Below the pieces are notes generated by a model, which was given only the letters and a program-made list of their open reading frames with translations, was not told the DNA's origin and made no database searches. A stretch of 31,520 bases of DNA from Hondaea fermentalgiana (taxonomy: Eukaryota > Sar > Bigyra > Thraustochytrida > Thraustochytriidae): assembly GCA_014084085.1 (NCBI GenBank), contig NPFB01000100.1:105569-137088 (forward strand). The letters are read 5' to 3'. The position numbers and the translations under genes are program-made. Position 1 is the stretch's first letter. Every line of letters begins with the position of its first letter. This document shows positions 9,607 through 19,700 of the stretch, one piece after another.

Positions 9607-10826
9607 CTTTGCCGAGTTGCATCACTGCCTGCCACACACACGAGACGGCGTCGAAGCTGAAGCCGATGCATGTTTGACCGCTCTTGCGCCCACATTTTGG
9701 CATTTTGGACGAGCGCGCGAACAGATGGGCGCCTTTATGACGCGTCCAGTATATCCGGTAATGCCGGGGAGGATGGCTTGCTCTGGCTGGACGACGTGGA
9801 CGCGGGCCGGCGAAGGCGGACGAGGCGTGTCGAGTCGAGATGGGTCAACGGATGAGCCGAAGATTGAAAGTAAGAGTCACTGCAGGTTCTCATGGCTCGG
9901 GCTCAAAAGAAAATCGCATCATGTGGCCGTAGGCCTGATCCACAGATGCGGTGACGCATCGGTAGCGTTGGATGTTGGAGAAAGCGCAAAGAGTTTGAAG
10001 TCGAGAACGTCTATCGACTGGCAGTTCTCTCAAAGTTGGTCGATCCAGTCACTCAAAGTTGGCCTTGGGCAAAGAATAAGAACAGAGAGAATGCGTGACT
10101 CTTCTTGTCGAATTTGTCTTGAAAAGAAGAGATGAGCATCACCGACCGTGTTCTTTCTGCGAGAATCACTTGTGGCACGTAAGGATTGCGTGTCGCTCTC
10201 TTGCATCTTTCTCTCTTAGTTTTACTTCTCTTCCCGTTGCTTTTTCTTTTTCTACTTTCTTTTCTTGATCGGGCGGCGATGACAAGAGTTGTTCGATGCG
10301 TTATTGTGATCAAGAGACCTTGTCGAGGTCATTCATATACAGAGAGACGCGCTCTACAGAGCTGCAGAGCGACTCTTCGGCACAACAGTCTCGTCGAAAA
10401 GCTTCGGGAAAGGACTCTTCCTCCATCAACAAGAGACACTCAATCTACCAATCATGTCTCGAGCTGGCGCACGAAAGTAACCCGTCGCTCCCGGCCCCGC
10501 GCGTCGCATCATCCAGCAATGTCCCAGCCCGACGCACTACAGAACCGTCGCTAGCTGCCGCGTCTGGAGAGCACAAACCCCTCCGCTCGAGGCCGGATTC
10601 CCTCGCGGATTCCTCTGATTAAGAGTCCGCCATCGCACACCGGCATCCCACCCAAGTGGATGGATTCACGCGCGCGATGCATGCCTTGCCTTCATCGACT
10701 GACCGCGAGCCCGAGTGACCGGCCAGTGCGCACGCCGAGGCTGGCGCGGTGACCTGGCTGCCCAGCGCTCTCTCCCGCGCCGAGTCGCCTGCGTCGCGCG
10801 CGTCTCCTCTCCTCCCCCACCGTGTC

Positions 10827-10827
<1 letters not shown>

Positions 10828-10866
<39 letters not shown>
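10828..10866. repeat. (CTG)13 trinucleotide microsatellite
   Basis: Thirteen uninterrupted CTG units lie ~610 bp upstream of the FATP start codon, outside any gene I call. On the minus strand this reads as CAG and creates a glutamine run in a spurious open frame. Confidence 0.95.
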
Positions 10867-10868
<2 letters not shown>

Positions 10869-11034
10869 CGGAGCGCGCAAGGCGGTCGCTCGCAACTCGC
10901 AAGTCGCTCGATCGCTCCCGAGGGACTGCTTGATTCCTCGGCGGCGACGGCGGCGGGGAGCGCAAGATCGCGAGACCGCAGAGCGTGCGGCGCGCTTCGA
11001 TGCGCAGGATTGCGTTCGCGCGCGCACGGCCTGG

Positions 11035-11063
11035 GACAGTACCCCTGGCCGGGTGGTACTGTC
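11035..11063. promoter_or_regulatory. Perfect 9-bp inverted repeat upstream of FATP
   Basis: GACAGTACC and GGTACTGTC flank an 11-base GC-rich spacer. It could be a dimeric transcription-factor site in the FATP promoter or, if transcribed, a hairpin in the 5' leader. Only the symmetry is observed; the role is inferred. Confidence 0.4.
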
Positions 11064-11474
11064 TCGGATTGGAACAGCGCCCACACTGAAGTAATAGTAC
11101 GCGATGGAGGAGGTGGCGTATAGTGTTGCGCTCCGGCAGCAGGAAAAGAACGATAAAGGCGACGACGAGCGCGACGAGCTTGGCGACCTGGACGCGCGCG
11201 AACGGCAGCAGCGGCAGCCAGCTCGCAGGCATTGCGCAAGATTGCAGTTGCGGCCGGCGCTGGCGAATCGTGAAGGCAGGCAGCCAGCGGAACTGGGCGA
11301 AGAGGACGCGCAGTCCGGCAACGCGCGCGAGCAGAGACAGCATCGTCCGCCGCGAGAGCGTGAGCGGCGGGGAGGAGGAGGAGGGGCAGACGCGGGTCCG
11401 TCGGCGCGGAGAGAGCTGGCCGGGAAGGAGAAGGAGAAGGAGCGTTGTTGTCGTCGTCGGCGGCGGTTCGCGAC

Positions 11475-13370
11475 ATGGACGCAGAAAAGGTCATCAAGGC
11501 GGGCGCCGCCGCGGGCGCGGCGTACCTGGGATGGAAGTATCTCGACGAGAAGCACGGCATCAGCAACGACCTGGAGCTGGCGCGGCGCCTGCTCAAGCTC
11601 AAGAAAGAGATCAACGAGCGCAACACGAAACGCGTCTTTAATGTGACCAACATGTGGTACGAGGCGTACGCCAAGAACCCGAAAAAGCCGGCGCTCCTCT
11701 ACCTCGACGAGGTCGTCACGTACCAGGACATGGAGGACCGCTCGAACCAGGTGGCCAACTGGCTCCTGAGCAAGGGGCTCAAGCGCGGCGACACCGTGGC
11801 CCTTCTCATGGAGAACCGTCCCGAGTTCGTCATCTCGTGGCTCGGCATGACCAAGATCGGCGTCAAGGTCGCGCTCATCAACACGAGCATCAAACAGAAA
11901 CCGCTCTTGCATTGCCTGAAAATCTCGGGGTGCAAAATCGTTCTCTTTGGAAGCGAGCTCGCGGAGCCCATCCGCGACATCAAGGACGAGCTCGCCGACC
12001 TCGGCATCGAGCTAGCCGCCGAGGGCGCGCGTGAAGCCTCGCCCGACTGGATCGAGGTCGTCAACCCGGAAATCGACGCCTCGCCCAAGACCGCGACCTC
12101 GCCCAAGCTTCGCGAAGGCATCGGAATGCAGGACGTCTTTGGCTTCATTTATACCTCGGGCACCACGGGTCTGCCCAAGGCTGCTGTCATTCTTCACCAA
12201 AAAATGTTTAGCTTCGGCGCCCTCATGACCAACGCCTTCCAGTGCACTCAGGACGACATTGTCTACACCTGCCTTCCGCTCTTCCACAGCGCGGGCGGCG
12301 GTCTCGGTATCGGCATCATGCTCTACACCGGAGCCACCGTGGTCATCAAGCGCAAATTCAGCGTCACGGACTTTTGGAGCGATTGCGTCAAGTACAAGTG
12401 CACTGTCGTACAGTACATTGGTGAGCTCTGCCGGTACCTCGTCATGGCCGAGCCGCGCCCCGAGGAGACCCAGCACAAGGTCCGCATTGCCATCGGCAAC
12501 GGCCTGCGGCCCGAGATCTGGGCCGAGTTTCAGGAGCGCTTCCAGATTCCACAAGTTGGCGAGTTCTATGGCGCCACCGAGGGCAATGGCGCCCTCGTAC
12601 AGCACTGCACCAAGCCCGAAGACCGCGGCGCCGTCGGGCGCATGGGTTCGCTGCTCATGCGCGTCACGGGCGTCAAGTTTGCTCGCTTCGATGTCCTCGA
12701 GGAGGCCCCGGTGCGCGGCGCTGACGGCTTTTGCATCGAATGCGACGTCGACGAGCCTGGCGAGCTCCTTTTTCCTATTCGCGACAACGACCCCAGCTCC
12801 GCCTTTGCCGGCTACAACGACCCCAAGGCCACAGCAAAGAAGATCATCACGGACGCCTTTGCCAAGGGCGACAAGTACTTTCGCACCGGCGACTTGCTCA
12901 GTCGTGATGCCCGCGGCCGCATCTACTTTCGCGACCGCATCGGCGACACCTTTCGCTGCAAGGGCGAAAACGTTTCCACCAGCGAGGTTGCCGAAGTCCT
13001 TTCTACCTTTCCGGGCATCGAGGAGCTCAACATCTATGGTGTTCAGATCCCCAACAACGAAGATGGCCGCTTTCCCTGTGCTGCTCTTACGCCCAAGGAC
13101 AGCGACCTTTCCAACGTTGATCTCAAAGGATTTTACGAGCACGCCAAGAAGAACCTTCCGAGCTACTCGATTCCGATGTTCATTCGCGTACAGCCGGTCA
13201 TGCCTGTGACTGCCACGATGAAGCACCAAAAGGTGCAGCTTCGCAAGGAAGGCATGGACATTCACGTCATCAAGGACCCCATGTACTGGCTCCATGACGA
13301 AAAGAAGGAGTATGTTCTCTTGACCGAGGAGGACTACGCGCGCATCATCGGACAACGCGCGCGTCTTTAA
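11475..13370 (+). CDS. FATP-type very-long-chain acyl-CoA synthetase
   Basis: The 631-residue product belongs to the fatty acid transport protein / very-long-chain acyl-CoA synthetase branch (SLC27-like, yeast Fat1-like) of the ANL adenylate-forming superfamily. It activates fatty acids with ATP and CoA and can couple this to uptake across a membrane. A short hydrophobic Ala/Gly-rich N-terminal segment (about 6-20) may serve as membrane anchor. The AMP-binding loop is YTSGTTGLPKA (226-236). QYIGELCRYL (313-322) and GEFYGATEGN (362-371) are characteristic of FATPs. The ATP-contacting TGDLL (471-475) and the family signature RDRIGDTFRCKGENVSTSEV (486-505) are present, and a conserved-type lysine follows VTATM near the C-terminus (Lys583). 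The FATP signature usually has Trp where this protein has Cys495-... in RCKGEN. The start is the first in-frame ATG; an upstream 10-codon extension begins with TTG. Length is normal for the family. Confidence 0.95.
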   Translation: MDAEKVIKAGAAAGAAYLGWKYLDEKHGISNDLELARRLLKLKKEINERNTKRVFNVTNMWYEAYAKNPKKPALLYLDEVVTYQDMEDRSNQVANWLLSKGLKRGDTVALLMENRPEFVISWLGMTKIGVKVALINTSIKQKPLLHCLKISGCKIVLFGSELAEPIRDIKDELADLGIELAAEGAREASPDWIEVVNPEIDASPKTATSPKLREGIGMQDVFGFIYTSGTTGLPKAAVILHQKMFSFGALMTNAFQCTQDDIVYTCLPLFHSAGGGLGIGIMLYTGATVVIKRKFSVTDFWSDCVKYKCTVVQYIGELCRYLVMAEPRPEETQHKVRIAIGNGLRPEIWAEFQERFQIPQVGEFYGATEGNGALVQHCTKPEDRGAVGRMGSLLMRVTGVKFARFDVLEEAPVRGADGFCIECDVDEPGELLFPIRDNDPSSAFAGYNDPKATAKKIITDAFAKGDKYFRTGDLLSRDARGRIYFRDRIGDTFRCKGENVSTSEVAEVLSTFPGIEELNIYGVQIPNNEDGRFPCAALTPKDSDLSNVDLKGFYEHAKKNLPSYSIPMFIRVQPVMPVTATMKHQKVQLRKEGMDIHVIKDPMYWLHDEKKEYVLLTEEDYARIIGQRARL

Positions 13371-13573
13371 GCCTTGCACGGCACCAAAAAATAATAAGGT
13401 CAATCATTTTTTCTTTATTTGTCAGAAGCACATGCTTCATTGCATCCTTTTTCCTTTCAATTTATTCCGAGTCTTTGCATTGTATGGTCAACATTTATGA
13501 TCCCATGGAAAAGCAGGACACCTTCTCTCGTCTTCTCTCTTCACGTTCCACATCTTCCTTCCTTTTTTCGAAT
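13371..13573. other. Short convergent 3' spacer (FATP / GH114-like gene A)
   Basis: About 200 bp separate two converging stop codons. It is AT- and pyrimidine-rich compared with the flanking coding DNA, as expected for two 3' UTRs and polyadenylation regions. I can identify no definite signal. Confidence 0.5.
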
Positions 13574-15943
13574 TTATGTCCCACGCGGCCCAAGCGGATT
13601 GCCTGACATACGCTGTTGCTGGGACGGCGGTGGTCCGCCCCACGGTGACCACGCCTGATACTGCGTTTGTTCCGGGCCGCCATTTCCTGGGCCCGAATAG
13701 GCACCTTGCGCAGTCTCGCGAAGCCATCGAGAGTACGAACCGCTTCCTCCTGGGCCACCCACGCCTGGAGATACTGCTGCTGCTGCTGCAGGCGCCATTG
13801 CCATCTCGGGAGCACGCGACGTCGAAGATCGAAACCAAGAACGACGCACGGGAACATCGACAACGACCTCGCCAGGGCGCAGACCTTGATTTGCCGCAGA
13901 GGCCTGCGGCGCAAACTGAGACGCCTGCTTACTTCCCGAACCTTGCGAAGCGCGACGTCGGCGCCAAACGACAAAGGCCACCGCAGCCATGCCTGATAGC
14001 GTCACCATGGCCACGCAAAGAAAGGCGGCGAGCATGAGAACATCGACGGAATCTTCATCTGCATCTGCCGGGGAGGCCGTCGGCCACGGCGTCACGGTCA
14101 CGGCTGCAAAGCAGTTCGAATAGTTGCTCGCATTGTCGCAAAGTCGCTTGCTTACCGACCCCTCGCACGACTTGACCGCAATCGAAGACGACATGTACGT
14201 ATCGCATTCAGACGTGCTGAGCTGGTACTCTTGAGACATGACCGACTTGCCATTGTCGAGAAAAACATCATATTTGCTGCACAATCCGCGACTCACACAA
14301 GCTTCTGCAAAACCAAAGTCAAAGACCGGTTCCAGGTCTTTGGCGATAGAGTGCGCCGAGTAAAGACCGACGAGGAGCTCCTTGGACGAAGCGTACTCGG
14401 CAATGTAGGTGTTCAAGTCGATTTGAAAGTCTTCTGCAGATGCACGATTGGTGATGCTGTCGACGCCCAAGTTTGATCGGCACGAACTATGCTCCAAGCA
14501 GTCCGTATCGAGTGGCAAGACGCCGTGGCAGCCGATTTCAGCAGCTGTATCAATGCGCGCAGCAATGAGTGGGCGCAACGCCGGATCGGTCATGTTCAGC
14601 CAAAGGTCGCCGCGACGGTTCGTCGCATCGTTTTCTGCGAGAACCGCTTCCCAAGCAGACGGATTCGCCTGGTAGTCGGGCCTCCACGTTTCGAGTGCGC
14701 CCGCGCTAAAAGTGCAGATGGCGTGGTGGCCTCTCGCAATGAGATAATCGACCTCGGCGCGATTGGGCCCGCTCGTGTCGTGCAAGCTCATGAGCACGAC
14801 TTGCGCGCCTGTAATGTTCTCGTACGTCGGCGTAGAGGCATTGACAGCCGCCGTCGCCAAAGCACGGCGACGCGACGTCACGCCGTTTTCCGAAGCCGCC
14901 ATTTCTGCTGCCTCGACGATGCGATCGTCCATATCCGAGAACCCAAAGGCGAGGTTTGCCCATGCCGCAGGAGCCTCTGGGAACCAGACTTGATAGAATG
15001 TTGGCGCGGCAGTAGGTATGGGCGACGGCCGAGGCGTCGGTGAGCTCGCAACGGTGGGCGTTGACCCCGAGGGAGTTGGCGATGCGCCGGGTGATGGCGT
15101 CACGTCGACTTCGTCAAAGCAGTTTTTCCACGATCCGCTCGTGCAGACGCCTCCGCTTCCCGAACAGTATTTCGTGCTCATCGAGTACGACGAGGCTTCC
15201 GTGCAGGTGTCCGAGGCTGTCCTGTATTCGACATTAAGAATCCCCTTGTTTTGCGCGGCGAAAGGGGCAAGCTGTCCGCACTCGTTGTATTGCTGGCACT
15301 GCTCATTGACGGCAAAGTCGTAGACATCGGCCATGTCGTCGACAAGAGCAAGAGAGTTTTTTAAGCCGATGGCGAGCCCGAGGTTGTGAGCCGCGTTCAC
15401 TTGCCAGAGGTTGTACGTGTACTGGGCGGCTTTGGCCTGGGCCACCGTCGAAAGCGAGCTGATCTTACCATAGCAGTCCGAGTTGTCGTAGCAGTCGGTG
15501 TTGTCAGGTTCGATACCGTCGCAGCCATAGGCTTTTGCGCGCTCAAAACGAGGCAGCATGAGCTCGGCCAGGGCGTCGACCTTGGTAATATCGAGCCACT
15601 CTTCGTTCCACGAGTCCATCTCGCCGACGGCGGCGGCCATCCAGGCCTCTTCATCGTCTTTGCAGTCTTCGCGCCAGGGTTCAAGCGTCCCCGTCGAGAT
15701 GTAGCAGATCACCTTCAAGCCGGCGGCCTTGTAGCCCGCGATTGCGTCCTTGTGGTCGTCGAGGTCGACGATGACGAGCGCGCTCCCGTCCGTAGAGTCC
15801 TTGCCGCCGCTGTTCCAGCCCCACGCCAGCAGCGACCACGCAATCCCGGTCTCCACCTGCACGACGCCCTGCGCCACGCCGACGAGCGCCGCGAGTGCCG
15901 CCGCCGCGAGGAGCGCCGCGGGGCCTCCGGACCCCGTCCGCAT
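13574..15943 (-). CDS. Surface GH114-like protein A (two domains, membrane anchor)
   Basis: From the ATG at 15943 the product has 789 residues: a signal peptide (about 1-26), GH114-like domain 1 (about 30-280), a Pro/Ser/Thr linker (about 280-315), GH114-like domain 2 (about 317-615), a transmembrane helix (about 634-660) followed by RRRR, and a ~125-residue Gly/Pro/Gln-rich cytosolic tail. Family GH114 includes endo-alpha-1,4-polygalactosaminidases that cut galactosaminogalactan-type polymers. Domain 1 has the fungal-type motifs GCDGIEPDNTDCY (140-152), FAVNEQC (210-216) and NVEY (237-240), so it is probably catalytic, with acidic residues in EPDN and NEQC the likely pair. Domain 2 has GCHGVLPLDTDC and FAEAC instead and is probably inactive. 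Several cysteines per domain suggest disulfides. An open frame continues upstream to 16603, but it begins with TTG and reads as basic low-complexity sequence, so I start at the signal peptide. The next gene upstream is a paralogue. Confidence 0.85.
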   Translation of the reverse strand: MRTGSGGPAALLAAAALAALVGVAQGVVQVETGIAWSLLAWGWNSGGKDSTDGSALVIVDLDDHKDAIAGYKAAGLKVICYISTGTLEPWREDCKDDEEAWMAAAVGEMDSWNEEWLDITKVDALAELMLPRFERAKAYGCDGIEPDNTDCYDNSDCYGKISSLSTVAQAKAAQYTYNLWQVNAAHNLGLAIGLKNSLALVDDMADVYDFAVNEQCQQYNECGQLAPFAAQNKGILNVEYRTASDTCTEASSYSMSTKYCSGSGGVCTSGSWKNCFDEVDVTPSPGASPTPSGSTPTVASSPTPRPSPIPTAAPTFYQVWFPEAPAAWANLAFGFSDMDDRIVEAAEMAASENGVTSRRRALATAAVNASTPTYENITGAQVVLMSLHDTSGPNRAEVDYLIARGHHAICTFSAGALETWRPDYQANPSAWEAVLAENDATNRRGDLWLNMTDPALRPLIAARIDTAAEIGCHGVLPLDTDCLEHSSCRSNLGVDSITNRASAEDFQIDLNTYIAEYASSKELLVGLYSAHSIAKDLEPVFDFGFAEACVSRGLCSKYDVFLDNGKSVMSQEYQLSTSECDTYMSSSIAVKSCEGSVSKRLCDNASNYSNCFAAVTVTPWPTASPADADEDSVDVLMLAAFLCVAMVTLSGMAAVAFVVWRRRRASQGSGSKQASQFAPQASAANQGLRPGEVVVDVPVRRSWFRSSTSRAPEMAMAPAAAAAVSPGVGGPGGSGSYSRWLRETAQGAYSGPGNGGPEQTQYQAWSPWGGPPPSQQQRMSGNPLGPRGT

Positions 15944-16700
15944 GCTCTTGCCTCGCGGCCTCCGAGCCAGGCCCGCAAACACCCGCTCCCGCGCGCTCGC
16001 TCCCGGGTTTGGTCGCGGCGGCCCGCGCTCGCGAAGGCTTTCAGAAACCGCGCGGAGGCTTTCCCGCGCACGCGAAGGCTTTCCCGCGCAGGCCGCGCCG
16101 CGACAGCTCGTGGCGCGGCGGTGATGCAGATGCGAACGCCGAAGCGCGTGCCTCGCCGTGGCGCGTCTGTCTCCGAACCGCGGCTTGGCCTTGTGGTTGG
16201 TTAGCGGTAACCGGGGTGTGCACGCGCCGGGTGCACAGCGCGTGCACGGCGTCGGAGCGGCAGCGGCAGCGGCTGCGGAGCGCGGGGAAACCTTCTTCCC
16301 GCGTTCCAAGCCGCATCGCGGCCGGGGCGCGGCGTGCACGTGCTCGGCTGGTCGCAGGAGAGCGAGCTGCGAGAAGGCGCGGCTCGTGCGGGTAGGTAGG
16401 TATAGGGTACGAGCGCGAGCGAGGGAGCGAGGATGGGGAAGGCAGGACACAAGGGCGGCCCAGGAAGGTCGCGATCGATACCTTCTGCCTGAAGGCCGGG
16501 CCGTAAAAGATGCAGGAGCGCCAAGGACATCGTACTTGTTATTGTCGATAAGAGCGGCCACATCAACAAGCACAACAGCCAGAAGAAGGGCGAGCGAGCA
16601 CAATTCAGTGGTGGCCGCAGTCTGCCGGCCGCAGCCGGCTGCGAAAGGGGGAGAAAGAAAGGAAGAAATGAGAGTTGTGTTACAGTTATTTTACCATTTT
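15944..16700 (-). promoter_or_regulatory. Spacer between the two GH114-like genes
   Basis: This 757-bp spacer must contain the promoter of GH114-like gene A and the 3' end of gene B. It has no gene of its own. Near gene A there are three ~20-bp repeats with GGCTTTCCCGC cores (16031-16090). Further upstream are three GTGCAC palindromes (16218, 16231, 16242). The GC content is very high near the start codon. Confidence 0.5.
16031..16090. promoter_or_regulatory. Three ~20-bp repeats with E2F-like TTTCCCGC cores
   Basis: Units begin at 16031, 16052 and 16072 (GCGAAGGCTTTC or GCGGAGGCTTTC). The last two contain TTTCCCGC at 16060-16067 and 16080-16087, exactly 20 bp apart, matching the textbook E2F/DP consensus TTTSSCGC. 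They lie 88-145 bp upstream of the gene A start codon. Function is inferred from motif and position only. Confidence 0.35.
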
Positions 16701-19700
16701 TTAGACGGCAGTTCCAGGCCGGGCGCGTTTCGCAGGGACAGCAGCCTCGACAGATACGAGGTGGTCTTGCCGCTTGCTGACGCTCCCGTGCTGAGCGTGC
16801 CGCTTGGCAGCCGCAGCCGCCGACTTGCGGCGATGGCGACGGTAAACCAGGATCGCGACGCAGGCAATCGCCGCGCCGAGCATTCCGGCGATGAACGGCG
16901 TGAGGGCGAGCGCGTGGTCACCCTGGGTAGACGCTGGCGAGTCTGCGCTTTCAGTGGTGGCCTCGAGCTCGAAGCAGTTCGTTTGCGTTGAGTTCGCGTC
17001 GCAGCGCTGGGCTCGCGAATCTCCAGTGCACATCTTTGTCGAAACGCCCCACGCCTCGGACGCTGTGCAAAAATTCGCATTGACGTCGTACTCGCGGTTG
17101 AAGACGGGCATGCCGCTCTCCAAAAAGGACATGTAGTGCCAGCAGTTGCCCCGAGAGATGCAGCCCTCCGCAAGTGCAAAGTGGAACTTCGAGGCCAAGG
17201 CGTCAGACAGCTTTGCGTCAGCGTGCAGGCCTACAATGAGACCAAAGGATGCCGCGCGCGAGGCGAGCCAGTCGTTGTAAGCGTACTGCGACGCGTCGGC
17301 CTCCTCGCGTGAGAGCGAAAAGGCACGTCGGCACGAGGAAAACATGTGGCAGTACACATGAAGCGGCAGAACGCCATCGCAACCGATCGCAGAGGCCGCA
17401 GCGATACGCTCGCCCATGAGGGTGCGCAGCGCCGTGGTGCGAATGTCGAGCCAGTTGCGACTCTTCTGCGTCGAGGTCAGCGCCGCCCACGTTTCGGGGT
17501 TCGCCACGTCGTCGGGCCGCCACGACTCGCGAAGTCCAGCGCTAAACGTGCATACCACACGCCGGTCTGTGTCTGCGCTGACGAGCTCCTGCACTAGTTC
17601 TGCGTTGACCGCGCCGGTCGCGTTGTTGTGGAGGTCCACAAGAACAATCTTGACGCCCGTTACATTGTCGGTGCGCTCTTCGTATGTTGTGGTCGTTTTC
17701 GACTGAACGCGGCTGGATGGACGAAGCGCAGGCAGCTCGGATGAATTACCAGAAAACGAAATGGCTAAATCCGCCCAAGGAACGGGACTCGGCGCCACAT
17801 AATCAGCAGGAGGCGACGTCTCCACTTCGGCACTTGAATTGAAGCAGTTCATCCACTGCCCGGTTTCGCAAATGTCGTTCACCGAATGATTGCCACCGTC
17901 GCAATACTTGAGCTGGATGCTAAGCTCTTGCGCGTCGAGGCATACTTGGGTCTCGTTCTCGAGACTATAGTGATGCACCCAGATCGACTTGTTCTGCGCG
18001 TGGAAAGGGGCGTACAGGCCACACTCATCATAGTAAAGACACTGCTCATTGATGGCCCAATCGAAATCGTCGACGAGGTCGTCAATGAGTCCCAAGGCGT
18101 TTTTCAGGGCGACAAGCAGGCCACGCGCGTGCGCCGCGCCGGAAAGCCAGCGATTGTACACGAGCTGGTCTGCACGTGCGCGCGAGGGATCTGCAAGGTA
18201 CGAGGTGCACGAAGACTGAAGCGCACAGTCCATAAAGTCAGGCTCAATGGCTGAACATCCGCGTGCCACGGCGCGATCGAGCCGCGGAATCATCAGTGCT
18301 TGCAGCTGCGTCAGATTGCCGATGTCCAGCCATGCGTTTGTCGTGTCCTCGGTCGCATTGAGGACAGCGGCTTGCCATACTGCGGGGTCTGCCAGCACAT
18401 CAGTGCGGTGCAGCTCCCGCGAACCGGCACTAAAGTAGCACACCACCTGTTTACCACCTTCTCGCCACTTGGCAATTCTCGTCTCGTCCATGGTGTCGAG
18501 ATCCACCATGATGGCATCCATATTACGCGTCGAGTCTTGGCCGCCCATGGCCCATCCCCACGCAAGATTTGCAAACGTAGTGTTGGGCGGCATGACGCTG
18601 AGGGTAGCATTGCTCACGAGGACTTCGCTCGACGCACTCGAAGGCGCTGCCGTTGTAGGTGATGCCGTGGTGGGTGATGCCGTGGTGGGTGATGCCGTTG
18701 TCGGTGATGCTGTTGTAGGCGATGGCGTTGTGGGCGATGCTGTGGTGGGCGATGCTGTTGTAGGCGATGCTGTTGTAGGCGATGGCGTTGTAGGCGATGG
18801 CGTTGTGGGCGATGGCGTTGTGGGCGGAACTGCCGTAGGATAAGGCGTGGGCGCTGGAGTGCTAAGCAATGTACTATCCCCACAGTCGATCCATGTGCCA
18901 TTCTTGCATATGCCATCAGCGCCTGCGCACATTTTGGAGCTGAGACTCCTAGTAGTGGCTTCGCTACAGGTGGAGTTGGAGAGCTCGTATTCGACGTTGA
19001 AGATGGCCTTGCCTTGCGTTGTAAAGGGTGTCAAGAGTCCGCACTCATCGTTCACGACGCACTCTTCGTTGACGGCAAAGTCGTACAGCGAGGCCATGGA
19101 CGAGACGAGCTGGAGTGAGTTTTTCAAGCCAATGAGCAGACCTTGTTCCCGAGCCTTGGTCACTTGCCAAGTATTGTACTCGATTTGAAGCTGCATGGCC
19201 TGGTAGGCGCTTCCTGCTGCGGCGGTGATGTTCATGTAACAGGTGGGGTTGGCATAACAATCGGAGTTGTCTGGCTCGATGCCATCACAGCCAGCAAGAG
19301 CTGCGTTTTCGAATCGCGGGCTCATGAGCTCCTTGAGTTGGTCTAGCATGCTAATGTCGATCCAAGCCTCGTCCCACGTGGTCATATTGTTGAGAGCCAC
19401 CGCCTTCCATGCCGAGGCATTGGCCAAGACATCTGCGCGAAAGGGCTCGACGGTCCCTACAGACATGTAGCAAATGACGGTCTTGTTCTGCGCCTTGAGC
19501 TCGGGCATTATCGCGGCGTGGCTCGCCACGTCCGGGTCCACGAAGACGACGTCGCGGCCGTCCAGGTCGTCGTGTCCGCCGTCGGCCCAGCCCCAGGCGA
19601 GGAGGGCCCACGACGCGCCCGTCGTTGTCGCCGCCGCCGCTGCCNNNNNNNNNNNNNNNNNNNNNNNNNNNNNNNNNNNNNNNNNNNNNNNNNNNNNNNN

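Larger units (their letters stand above)
9607..11474. promoter_or_regulatory. Divergent spacer between sulfatase and FATP genes
   Basis: This 1.9-kb stretch separates two genes transcribed away from each other, so it must hold both promoters. I see no convincing gene. It contains a polypyrimidine-rich part (about 10196-10267), a (CTG)13 microsatellite (10828-10866) and a perfect 9-bp inverted repeat (11035-11063). An ATG-started frame at 11104-11646 overlaps the FATP start in another frame. Its translation is low-complexity Arg/Glu/Gln, so I treat it as a chance or upstream ORF. Confidence 0.5.

Noticed and set aside
8719..9660. 313-codon open frame antisense to the double sulfatase
   Set aside because: It overlaps the degenerate sulfatase domain on the opposite strand and shows no recognisable motif. 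The minus-strand frame is supported by alignment of its two halves.
11104..11646. ATG-started 180-codon plus-strand frame before FATP
   Set aside because: Low-complexity Arg/Glu/Gln product, overlapping the FATP start in a different frame. At most an upstream ORF.
10619..11912. Long minus-strand frames (351 and 406 codons) upstream of and overlapping FATP
   Set aside because: Arginine/serine/alanine low complexity with a repeat-derived Gln or Ser run from the CTG microsatellite. They run into the FATP coding region antisense.
12012..13403. 463-codon open frame antisense to the FATP gene
   Set aside because: It mirrors the coding region. Strong G/C bias at third codon positions removes stops from the opposite strand. 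The translation has no domain, whereas the plus strand is an unmistakable FATP.
15944..16603. In-frame N-terminal extension of GH114-like protein A
   Set aside because: It begins with TTG and is basic low-complexity sequence. The ATG at 15943 opens a proper signal peptide, which an extension would bury.
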